DNA of 64,000 nt from Blumeriella jaapii (lineage: Eukaryota; Ascomycota; Leotiomycetes; Helotiales; Drepanopezizaceae), in the NCBI GenBank assembly GCA_009599575.1, contig VWND01000050.1:62001-126000 (forward strand), given 5' to 3'. Numbering within the stretch: the stretch's first letter is position 1; every line of letters begins with the position of its first letter. The notes beneath the pieces are model-generated. The model ran no database searches, was not told the DNA's origin, and was given only the letters and a program-made list of their open reading frames with translations. This document shows positions 12,630-23,877 of the stretch, in pieces. A program made the position numbers and the translations under genes.

Positions 12630-15586
12630 ATGGATCAATGGCAGCAACAGCAGAGCTACTCTGACCCGGCCGGGCCCTCTCGCAGGTACAACGGCAATCC
12701 CCCGCCTCCCCAAGCGCACCAGCCTCCCGCCGGCTTCACATACGAGCAATACCAGGGTGGAATGGGCGCGCACCCTCACTCATCAGCAAACTCTCCTTCG
12801 GCGACACCCCATGTGAGAGACGGGAATGGCGACGTAGCTATGCAGGATGCTGGGGAGTCGTACGGTGGCATGAAGTACCCCATGCGACCGCTACATCAAC
12901 AGCACCTTTCTGGCGGACGGAATTTGTCGCTCCACTCGTCTCAGGAGCCGTCGGCAGCCGCGCAGAGATACTCTCCCATGGAAACATTATCGCCTGCTTC
13001 GCCATACGGCGCAGCTCAGCAAGGCCAGAATCAGTACGGGTCACGTCAGTCACCAACAAGGCCTGGGAACTACTCGTCACCAAATTCGTACTATGCCAAT
13101 CGCCAGCAAGCCCCGCAATTGTCTCCGATTACTCCATACTCGAACAGTAACAATGACAGCTATCCCAGCTCAGCGACGCAGCAACTGAATGCTGTATTCG
13201 GCAGCGACCCCAAGATACCACGGCGGCCGGTGGCCCAGGCAGCCATGGGCCCTCCGGGCCGTGGGCCAGTACCCGAGTTCACTAAGCTTCGATCCGTGAA
13301 CGATTTGCAACCCAAGATCAACGCGCAACCTGCTTTCAGAAGGGCGAATCCAGAAGGTGGATTCATAAGTGTAGGATTTTGGTTTCTGCGGAGTGAAGGA
13401 CAAATTGCTGACTGGTGATAAAAGCCGCTGCAAGCCCTCACAAGTCATCTCCCATCAACCTATCGCATTTGCAACCCCAGCTTCAAATATGAGTCTTCCC
13501 GAAACCCGCGCCGAGTCCTCACCAAGCCGAGCAAGGGTGTCAAGAATGACGGATTCGATAATGAGGACAGTGACTACATACTTTACGTGAATGACATTCT
13601 CGGGTCGGAGGAGACTGGTCATAAGTACGTCTCGAGGTCAAGACGTCTGAAATCTCCAAAATAGTCGGGGCTAACAGACCTTCTAGAAACCGCTATCTCA
13701 TCCTCGATGTCCTCGGACAGGGAACCTTTGGCCAGGTTGTCAAATGTCAGAATTTGAAGACTCAGGAGGTTGTTGCCGTGAAGGTTGTCAAGAACAGGAC
13801 AGCATACTTCAATCAAAGTATGATGGAGGTTTCTGTTCTCGATCTGGTAATGTTGCCATTGGAAATCACGCAGAGCTACGCTAATCAATCCCTAAAGCTC
13901 AACACGAAACTTGACAAAAACGACGATCACCACATCCTTCGCCTGAAAGATACCTTTATCCACAGACAGCACCTCTGTCTGGTGTTTGAGCTGTTGAGTG
14001 TTAATTTGTACGAGCTGATCAAGCAGAATCAATTCAGAGGGTTGAGCACGACGTTGGTCCGGGTGTTTGCTCAACAGCTCCTCAATGGACTGAGTCTACT
14101 CAACAAAGCTCGCCTCATCCATTGCGACTTGAAACCAGAAAACATCCTCCTAAAGAATCTCGAGAGTCCGATTATCAAGATTATTGATTTCGGTTCGGCC
14201 TGCGATGAACGACAGACTGTCTACACGTACATCCAGTCGAGATTCTACCGATCGCCTGAGGTCCTGCTAGGCTTACCGTACTCCTCGGCTATCGATATGT
14301 GGTCCCTGGGGTGTATTGTTGTGGAACTGTTCTTAGGGCTTCCCCTTTTCCCTGGATCTTCAGAGTACAATCAGGTTTCGCGAATAGTAGAGATGCTTGG
14401 CAATCCGCCAAATTGGATGCTTGAGATGGGCAAGCAGTCTGGAGAGTTCTTTGAGAAAAGGCATGACGTAGATGACTACGGGAGACGGACATACCATTTG
14501 AAGAGCATGGAACAATACTCTCGCGAGCATGGCACAAAGGAGCAGCCTAGCAAGAAGTATTTCCAAGCTACTACACTCCCAGAGATCATTCGATCGTACG
14601 CTATGCCTCGGAAGAACATGAAGCAGAGCGAGATCGACAGGGGTATGTCAATTTCTCTCTTGAGATGGCGCATTACTAAACTCCTTCCAGAAATGAACAA
14701 CCGGGTGGCTTTCATTGACTTCGTTCGCGGACTTCTCAACATCAACCCATTGGAGCGGTGGTCGCCACAGCAAGCAAAGCTACATCCTTTCATTACCCAG
14801 CAAAAGTTTACGGGCCCCTTCGTGCCTCCGATGAACCTCAAAGCCAGCTCAATCAACCGATCACCTGCTCCGGGTACACAGCAGCAGCAGCAAGCTGAGG
14901 CATTAAGCAAGCAACGGGCGCAAGCCGCTCAAGCGCAGGTCCAGGCTCAGGTACATTCTGCTCAAGTCCATGCGGCCCAGGCACCCTACTCGGCTGGCCC
15001 TTCGATGGGTCAATATCCACAAGCTAGCCAAGCTCAACCACCCATGTACGCAAGTAACAATATGTATTCTCCGAGCAACATGCAGGGTGCTCCACCACCG
15101 TATCCTGCCCAGCAGCAACCACCTCCTGGATCGTATAACCAGATGGGTATGATGCCGCAGCAGCAGACTCCCTCTCAAATGGCCCCTGCACAATACGCTC
15201 AGGGCCCACCACAGCACGCGCAACAGCATCCACCACAGCAGCAGAGCCAACAGAGTATGTATGCACAGCAGGCTGCTGTGAGATCTGGTCGCCAAAGAGC
15301 TTCCACAATGGAGGTCCAACAGGGAGGCATTCCTGTGGCCATACAAAGGGTAGCTAGTCACCTTGACCCGACCCAACCTATCCGTCTGCAACCGAGCCCG
15401 GCATACTACCCACCGCCGGCTGAGGGCGTTCCTGATGGGAACCCCGGTAGTGCGCGAAGAAGAGGTAGTAGAGCTGCTCAAGGCCAGGGTGGACAGCCGG
15501 GTCAAAGAAGCAACCGTGACTTTATTCGCAATCTGGAGGACCGCACGCTCGAGGAAGGGTTTATGGGCCAAAGCCAATGGCATTGA
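12630..15586 (+). CDS. YAK1: DYRK-family protein kinase Yak1
   Basis: Serine/threonine kinase of the DYRK family, in yeasts a nutrient- and stress-responsive growth antagonist acting opposite PKA/TOR. Exons 12630-13370, 13425-13624, 13687-13846, 13898-14642, 14691-15586; 913 residues. The N-terminus is Gln/Pro/Ser-rich. A conserved pre-kinase block (RNPRRVLTKPSKGVKN..GFDNEDSDYILYVND) precedes the kinase domain from about residue 314: GQGTFGQVVK glycine loop, catalytic HCDLKPEN (Asp about 444), IIDFGSAC (Asp about 464), and the DYRK activation loop YTYIQSRFYRSPE whose second Tyr (about 478) is autophosphorylated in the family. The C-terminus is a long Gln/Ala/Pro low-complexity tail. Introns 3 (51 nt) and 4 (48 nt) are multiples of three without stops, so retention would not break the frame; family alignment indicates that they are spliced. 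Very sure. Confidence 0.96.
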
Positions 15587-16581
15587 GCCGTTATTGCATA
15601 ACCTTCTTCCAAGGAAAGATGCCGACGTCAATTCGGTTCATGTGTGTTTATCACCCTCCCTACTACTTCGCCTTTCACGAATCGGTGGCGCCAGGCATTT
15701 GCGCATCTGGCTTCTGCTTTTGTAAACGTATCTGGCTTTGGCTCGTTGAGCCGCCGGCGGGGGCGGAACTCGAATCATGACTACTAACGGCCGCGGTAAG
15801 AGGGGCAAGGCAGAGTCCCAGTTCTCCTTCGTAGAGGCGAACGAGGGGCTGGCTACTCGCAGAGCAGCTTGTACACGAGCTTTATTCGAGCACGCATCGC
15901 ATTTGAGCTTTAGGCGAAGAATGAACGCGAAGTTCGCTGGCTGTATGAGCTATACTGGCAGGAATGCGAGCTTTTCAAAGTCATTCATGTAACGTATGGA
16001 ATTGCGTGAAAGCTGGGAGCGAGAGCCAATCTCCACCGTCTATAATCGATGGCTTTGTCAAAAGCGACTTTATTTGATCAGATATCTCGTCCATGTTGAT
16101 GCAATATGGTATTCTATGAACTGCAACATAAGACCGAGACTTGCATGACTGGGTGACTTGAGCCTTTGCCATTTCACTATACATAGAGTCTGATCTGCAC
16201 ATCATGTCAAACACTCAACTATAACGTATAGTCGTCTAATTGTATCTCATGGGGCATTGTTCAGAGCAGCACGTGAACACGCGGGGCAGAATGACGCATC
16301 CGAGAATCTTGCCTCGTCAGGAGTGGCACTCAACTTACTCACGACAACCTCGACTTTAATATTCACGCTTGAGCCTGCAAAGCGTCACACGCAATTCAGC
16401 TCCTTTCTCGAATTCTATCTTATGATCGCCCCTGCTGGCTCAGGTTCCTCGTGTGCTTCTACGCAGGAGCTTCTCCCCAAGTTCTCGACTTTACCTTCGG
16501 CTGTGCCTAAGATTCACCTCGAGCAGCAGCCTACAGTACAACCTACCCACATCGTATCACCGTCAATCACCAACAAGCAAG
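15587..16581. other. YAK1-RAD26 intergenic region
   Basis: 995 bp between tandem genes. No gene is seen. The final 130 bp is C/A-rich, as in fungal 5' leaders, and leads to the RAD26 start. Confidence 0.4.
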
Positions 16582-19500
16582 ATGGATTCTCCTAGCAGAT
16601 TCGCGATGGCTTCCCCGCTCGTATCGACTGGATCCGAACAGCACGAAGGCGACGTCGACTGCCAGCACTCACACACAAAGCCAGCCACAATTGCGGAAGC
16701 CGCAGCTGCTGTCGCAGACGAAGTAGTAGTCGATGAGAGCCATCTTGAGGCTGCTGGTTCATCAGCACCATTGGATGAAGCAGCAGCGCTGCAGGGACTA
16801 ACAGAGGATGTCCGAGATCAAGATGATTTGGAGAGAGACATTACGAACAAGGCGAACATGGTCATGATTGAGCAGGAAGATGAGCGCGATGAGAAGAGGA
16901 TCTCTAAGGTCAACGGGAACGTCGAGAAACTCGAGGACGAGAAACGAAGAACAGCGCCTACAAACCTTGGCCAACAACCCTCTGATGCGACAACGGTGCT
17001 CGGAGGAAATTGCGCAGATCGATGCCGACATTGTCGCACTCAAGAAAGATGTGTCAGATATACGAAGTCGCATGGCTGAGCGCCATCAGCTCGATAGCGC
17101 AGAGAATGGTGATGATGCTGGGGGTAACAAGCGGATGCCGAATGAGAGTCAGCGGGACTTCCTCATCCGTACTGGCAAGATCACGCCCTTCTCACGCATA
17201 CCCGGACGTGTATTCGAAGCCGTTGAGGGGAACTTGACTTCCGCCTTGATGGAAGCCGAAGAGGATGCAGAAGCACAAGACCAGGAAGATGCTCCCGTTG
17301 GAGAGCCTAGATCCCACCAAAATCTACGCATGCCAGGGTTCGCCGATGCTGCAGATGCTCCCGTTGTACAAGAGGAATTTGGTCTACGTCCCCGCAAGAA
17401 GGCGAGGTTTAATGATGGGTCTGCTGTCTCTAACCCACGAGCTCGCAAGTCGACTCCGAATGAGGAGGAGGACTTCACCCCGGATGTTACTAGCGGTGAT
17501 GCTGACGAGTTCGAAGGAGAGGATGACGATGACGAAATCATGCCTTCTCAAGCGTCAAAGAAGCGACGCGCGGGAAAAGCAAAGTCGGAGGAAAAGGTTG
17601 ATCTTGGAGCTATTGATGATGGAAATGAGCAAATGTATCAGGCTCGTTTGAACAGATGGGTGGGCAAAAGAAGTGCAGCTCGGCAGGGCAAGATTCTTGA
17701 GAACGAAGCAACGAATGAGGAGCAGGTTGTCGGGGACGCGGGCGAGAAAGAATGGTTTAAGCCATGTCCTGATGCGCCAGATCATCAATTTGACAACGGA
17801 CTCAGATTACCAGGTGACATCTTTCCAGCCCTCTTCGACTATCAGAAAACAGGCGTTCAATGGCTGGGCGAGCTGTATACTCAGCAAGTTGGTGGAATTG
17901 TTGGAGATGAGATGGGATTGGGCAAGACCATCCAAATCATTTCCTTTCTCGCCAGCCTACACTACAGCAAGAAGCTCACGAAACCAATCATCATTGTGGC
18001 TCCTGCAACAGTTCTACGCCAATGGGTCAACGAGTTCCACCGATGGTGGCCGCCTCTCCGGGTGTCAATCCTACACAGCTCTGGCAGTGGCATGTTGAAT
18101 GTCAGCAATGAAGAGCGAATGGATGACTCGGAGGTGATGTACGGTCGTTCAGATGGAAAGCCTAAATCTTCGAAGGCTGCCAAGAGGATCGTGGATCGTG
18201 TTGTAAAGCATGGACATGTCCTGGTTACCACTTATGCCGGTCTCCAGACTTACTCGGATGTGCTCATCCCGGTGGACTGGGATTACGCTGTGCTTGACGA
18301 AGGTCACAAGATTCGCAACCCCAACACAGCAATCACCATTTACTGCAAGGAGCTGCGCACACCAAACAGAGTCATCCTTTCGGGTACACCAATGCAAAAC
18401 AACCTTGTTGAGCTTTGGTCGCTTTTCGACTTCGTCTTTCCTATGCGGTTGGGAACATTGGTCAACTTCCGACAGGCATTTGAAGTTCCCATCAAACTCG
18501 GTGGATATGCGAATGCGACCAATCTTCAGGTCCTGACGGCGACCAAGTGTGCGGAAACTCTGAAGGCAGCAATCAGTCCCTATCTTCTGCAAAGACTCAA
18601 GGTTGATGTTGCATCGGATTTGCCCAAGAAGAGCGAGCAGGTTCTATTCTGCAAGCTCACCAAGCCCCAGCGAGAGGCGTACGAGATGTTCCTCTCTTCC
18701 GAAGAAATGAGTTCGATCATGAATCGGACCCGTCAATCACTGTTTGGTATTGACATTTTGCGCAAGATTTGCAATCACCCGGATCTCCTTGATCCTCGAC
18801 TAAAGGGCAAGCCAGGCTACAAATGGGGCAACCCACACAAGTCCGGAAAGATGCAAGTCGTGAAGGCTTTGCTGGAAATGTGGAAAGGTTTTGGTCACAA
18901 GACCCTCTTATTCAGTCAAGGTGTACTGATGCTGAACATCATCGAGGAATTCATCAAAGGTCTTGATGGCTTCAAATATCTTCGCATGGATGGAAGCACC
19001 AGCATCAAGGACAGACAAACCCTGGTCGATCGCTTCAACAAAGATCCAGATCTCCACGTCTTCTTGCTAACGACGAAAGTTGGAGGGCTCGGTGTCAATC
19101 TTACAGGAGCAAACCGTGTCATCATATTCGATCCTGATTGGAACCCTTCAACAGACGTTCAAGCTCGAGAACGTGCTTGGCGCCTTGGTCAAAAGAAGGA
19201 GGTCACCATCTACCGTCTGATGACCGCGGGTACTATCGAAGAGAAGATCTACCATCGCCAAATCTTCAAGCAGTTCTTGACCAACAAGATCTTGAAGGAT
19301 CCAAAGCAAAGACAGACTTTCCAGATGAAGGATCTTTACGACCTTTTCACTCTTGGCGGCACCGATGATGGGACAACAGAAACCGGAGAGATGTTCAAGG
19401 GCACCGAAGTCCAATTTAAGAAGACACCTGAACCCGCTGCGTTGGAAGACAACGTCGCGATCCAAGTCGCTGGCGCAGCGAACGCTGTCCAAAACGACAT

Positions 19501-20224
19501 TGTCTCTCAAGGCGTCACTCAGCCAGTTGTCCCGGAACAAGGAGATGTCAGTACAGATGTTCGCAACCTTGTAGGTGTTGCGGGTCTCGAGGCATTCCGC
19601 GGGGATCCAGAGGAGGAGAAGGCTCCATCAGAAGAAGCCAGACTTATGGAAGGCATCTTCGCTCGTTCCGGCGTCCACAGCGCGTTGGAACACGATCAAA
19701 TCATCAACGGCAAGAAGAAGATCGCCGGGGATCGCGGTATCATAGAGCGAGAAGCCAAGAAAGTCGCCGCGGAAGCCGCAGCAGCCCTCCGCAAAGCTAG
19801 CGAAGCCGCACAAAGCATCGCTCCTGGTACTGTCACATGGACGGGGGAATTCGGATCAGCAGGACGACCAGTCAACATTCGACGCCGGGCTGGAGCTAGC
19901 TCTGCTGCCGTCCTCTCTGGTCTTGCCAACCGACAAAATCTCGCGGGCGAGGGTAGTGTAAGTGGCTCGTCATCCGGCACCCCTGGCGTCACTGGTGGTA
20001 GAGGTCGGATCGGCAAGGACTTTATGAAGCTGATTCGCGACTTCATTAAGAGCCACGGCGGCTCGGTACCGAGTCAGGCATTGGTCAACCACTTCAACCG
20101 CATGTGCACCACGAATCAGCAGACGGCCGAGTTCAAGCACATGCTGGGCGAGATTGCGACGCTGGAGAAGGGGAGCAACCTGCGGATGCGCGGTCGGTGG
20201 GTTCTGAAGGATGAGTTCAAGTAG
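16582..20224 (+). CDS. RAD26: Rad26/CSB SNF2-family ATPase (with one-base frame slip)
   Basis: Transcription-coupled repair ATPase, orthologue of yeast Rad26 and human CSB/ERCC6, which engages RNA polymerase II stalled at DNA damage. About 1213 residues, effectively one exon. The N-terminal leucine-latch-like segment (LQGLTEDVRDQDDLERDI) and coiled coil are followed by acidic and NLS-like stretches (KKRRAGKAK), then the SNF2 core: FDYQKTGVQWL, Walker A DEMGLGKT (about residue 441), Walker B-type DEGH (about 571), LSGTPMQNN, and the helicase C half (LLTTKVGGLGVNLTGA, RAWRLGQ). The frame changes once near 16942-16954: upstream ..VEKLEDE, downstream ..EQRLQTLANNPL. Removing one A from the AAA at 16942-16944 joins the coiled coil; the alternative is a poor 46-nt intron (16909-16954, GTCAAC..ACAG). 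The first explanation fits the family better. The start follows the CAAG at 16578-16581. Confidence 0.93.
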
Positions 20225-21814
20225 GTGATGCTTGCCATTTTACAACGAGTAGCTGAGGTGGGTAAATAGAGGTTGTGGTTTGATATCTTGGAGATTCAGA
20301 TACCTGGAGCCCTTCCTTGTCATGGGATGTGACACCTCCCTCCATTGGTCTTTGGGTAGCGAAGGCGTTATGGCGCGCAGAGTGGGCTGGTTGGAGGCGG
20401 AGTCAGGAGATATACCCGACAGGAGATTCACAAGTAAAATTGCAATTACCAATCTCAATCGACGATTTCACACTGCATTCTCGTTTTCCGTCTCTGTGAC
20501 TCTGACGTATCGTAAAGTAGTAACGGCTAGGGGGGGGGGGACAAGGGAACGAATGAATGAAGACCAATACGTTGCCAAATGTTGACATTCCGGCTCCGAT
20601 TCGACCTCACCGGCATGCGCTAGGTAGGAGCAAGTAACTTACGAGCTATACCATCTGAATCCAAACAGGAGCGACGGACTTTTCTCGTCTCTCGGTAGGC
20701 AGATAGATATGATGACAACGATAGTGATACATACTGCTCAGCGTCTGGAGGGGCATAACCAACCAACCAACGATCTTATTTGTGCCTCCCCTCCCCGTAA
20801 CGCATTGAAAACGTGCCAGGCTGGTGGAAATTCGTACGTACTGTACAGTACAGCACAGTACAGGAAAGAGACCTTCGAGAAAGCAGTTCTTTATGTAGCA
20901 AAGACGTTTTGGCCAACGGGCCCGCTATTAACTTAAATTAACTAAGCCGCCTTTCTTTTTTCTCTTAGAAGCGGAATGGTTTCCCTTCCTTCCTTCCATG
21001 CATGGTGTTTGTGAAATATAAAAACTCTCGATGTTTCCCCCTAAAAAAAAAGGAAAAAAAAAGGCCCCCCACGATTGAGAAAAAGCCTTTTCAATACGCA
21101 CATCCCGGGGTTCCCAACCCGCGATATCTCGGCCTTTTTTGTATCTAATCTTCGAGCCCATTTTCAGAGCTTCGAAAGTCCGCGACGCCGAGGTGTTTTC
21201 CGAAAATCTCTCTCTTTATTTTTTTTTCCCCATGTACGCCGATATAACAGTTGCTTGCAGCCATTCGGCGTATTTGTTTCACCGACGCTCTGTCTGTCCT
21301 TCGTCGAGTATGCTGTCGAGTCGGGTGTGTTCGGTGAAGCGGTTATTCGACGGCGCTGGCTATACCGGGCTTTTGGGTAATCGAGCTGTCGATTGTTCTT
21401 TTCCGCCTTTTCCTCTTAATGTACATACAATCCTTTTGTAATTCTCAGTAGGTATGCCCTCGTCAGGTAGATCGTAGTAACTAATATACGTAATCGTACA
21501 AAAAGCTCGGATCGCCGATAAAAAAATCTCTTCCAAGTCGCCATGCATCGAGTGCTCAATTTTTCGGGCTTTCCAGACTCACTCCGAAAACAATCAATCA
21601 TTCCTTTCTGCTGCAGGAGAAAGAAAAAAATTGCAATCGAATAAGTTGAAGAAGTTCATACCAGGCACCGCGAACAGGTACAGAAGAAGTACTGTAGGTA
21701 TTATGAGTCTAGCCCGCGAGGTTGTCGTCGACGGCCTCGCACCACGAGGGGCGGCCAAAAAACAAAAAAGAAGACCTTCCGAGCATACGCTCAGGGCCAT
21801 GAACTCTAGAGAAA
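20225..21814. other. Intergenic region with dispersed-repeat copy
   Basis: No gene is seen. The stretch 20741-21033 is colinear with a mutated copy at 51867-52073 (see findings). A GTACAGTAC cluster lies at about 20832-20863 inside it. Confidence 0.4.
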
Positions 21815-21900
21815 CTCTCTGACGGGGAGTCGAACCCCGATCTCCCGCGCATTGCCAGTGAGATGACAAGCGGAAATCATGACCGTTAGACCATCAAAGA
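21815..21900 (-). tRNA. tRNA-Asp (GTC) with a 14-nt intron
   Basis: Cloverleaf on the minus strand. Acceptor stem TCTTTGA pairs with TCAGAGA (one G-U). The T arm is CGGGG-TTCGACT-CCCCG. The anticodon stem TCCGC/GCGGG encloses TTGTCA and C, so the anticodon is GTC (Asp). A 14-nt intron (TCTCACTGGCAATG) sits one base 3' of the anticodon, the canonical place. Its GGCAA can pair with TTGTC of the anticodon loop, the usual anticodon-intron helix of tRNA precursors. B box GGTTCGACTCC is intact. Reading CTC within the intron as a Glu anticodon gives a mispaired stem, so Asp is preferred. Confidence 0.85.
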
Positions 21901-23877
21901 ATGTAATGATTTCATCTGATTGATGGGGTGATCGAAGGTAGATAGCTTTATATATAAATAACTTTTGGACGGCACCGCTTGCAACACCTTAGTTAAATTT
22001 ACCTACCGAAGTCGATGCGGTAGTCGTATTGCAGAAGTAGGTTTTTCTAATTTGGAAATTTTTTCGGGGGCATAATTTTTTCTTTTTCCCTTTCCTGCTA
22101 CGCATATCTATAAATAGGTACAGAATTTGCGCTTTTGCTGCTGGAGGTGCTAACTGTACTTGGCATTGGGGTGGTTGGCCTTGAGAGGTCTTGGGATTTG
22201 CCGTTCTTTTGGGTGTTGTATCGAGAGAGCTATGTAGCTAGCTAACTAACTGGGGGTTTGTCTTCGTCGTCTTCTTCTTCTTTTCTTCTTCTTCTCGTGA
22301 GTGCGTTAAAAGCGTTCAAGTCCGGATACCTACCTACCTCCCAGTCGGTTTCGCACGTACGATAGGAAGGGAATGAGGATTCCGCTGGATCGACTCGAGC
22401 TCAACTATGGTTTCCCCTCTCTCCCCTCACCTACTCACTTCATACTGTACGCACACCACAAGCCCGAACCCCCAATCTCCAATCCCCAATCCCCAATCCC
22501 CAATCCCAGTGCATGCTAGCGCAGGTGGCAACACGCTTACATACAGTACACACGTACCAACATCGTCCAGACATACATACCCCCGACCATTTCTCCGTTC
22601 TTCGTTCTCCGTCCTCAGATCACGATCCGCGAATCCCCGATTTCCCAGACTCACAGTCCAGCAGCAAGGCAAGCCAACCAAAGCCAGCCAAAGCCAGCCA
22701 AAGCAAATCAGCAACCAACTCAGAGATTCCCTCTCCCCTCTTCCCTCTCCCCCCCCCCCAAAAAAAATCCACTTCTCGACCTCGAACACGAGAGCTGACA
22801 ACAAAAACCAACCACCCGGGGAGCGGATACAGTCCCATAGAGGAAGAGAAGACATCGGAGGAGAAGATCGCCTTGTGTTTTACGACGGTGTGTATGTATG
22901 TACATCTCGCGCGTGAAGGGGAGGAGGCGATCAAGGGGTGGGTTTGTATGTAACTTATAGAGGTGGGCTTACTGTGCTGTACGTACCTAGCTAGCTGTAC
23001 ATCGACAAGTATCTCGCATGCTATGATCGCAAAACGCGGTTTGAGTCAATCACATCACGAGATGACGCACAGAGGGGATTTTCTGTCGAAGTTTTGATTT
23101 GAATTGTGTGTGTGACTGTGTGTGTGTGTACTGTAGCTGGCTGGCCTGGCTCTGCGAAAGAAAATATTTGTACAATGTATCTCCCATCGCCTTCCCAAAC
23201 GAATCTTTCCCGTCATTTCTCCCAATCAGAATGACCACACTTTGATCGCTGACGTCCTACATGAGAAACGGTCCGATCCCGCTCACTTCTCTCCCCCACA
23301 ACCCCAAAATTACACACCAGAGCCAGCCAGACCACCAGAAAAGGAAGAAGAAGAAGAAAAGATCAAGGTCAAGAGCAAAATGTCCGGTTCACCATCCCCC
23401 ATCTGCAAAACTGAAACGGATCCAGCTTCGCAACCACAAGAGCGCAAACGCAGAAATGCAACGCGAAAATGCATGCTTCCCCCTCGCAGAACGACGTGTA
23501 AAGATCGAAGGAAGAAGAAGAAGAGACCAAAGAACTAGTGTCACAAAAGCTTTTAGTCATCGAACCCGAGGTGGATGATGGCGTCCCGCGGGACAGATCC
23601 CTTGAGCCAAAAAGAGAAAATCGCAAAGAGCAATAAGCAGAAAGCAAACCCGGCCGGCGCATCTCCCGAAAAATGCGCAACTGACGAGCGAAGAAGAGAT
23701 CTGATCTATTGGTCGAGCTCGAGGTATCATGGTATGGTAACAGAGAAGAAGAAACTTTTAAGACACGTTTGAGAAAAAGGCCCCCCCTCCCACCTGCAAA
23801 TGCAAAATCGAGCCGTCAATCTATGGACAGAGATTAGGATGCTTCTGAGAACACTTTTGTGTATGTCAAGGGAACAT
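21901..23877. other. Intergenic region, CCCCAAT minisatellite
   Basis: About 2 kb with no convincing gene. Contains a short tandem array of CCCCAAT-type units (22467-22507), a few GTACTGTAC-like motifs (22443, 22970, 23127), a C10/A7 junction (22750-22767), and a purine-rich stretch before the eIF4G stop that may be its 3' UTR. Confidence 0.4.

Noticed and set aside
22407..22953. Overlapping open frames on both strands
   Set aside because: Low-complexity C-rich DNA with CCCCAAT repeats; no frame is favoured.
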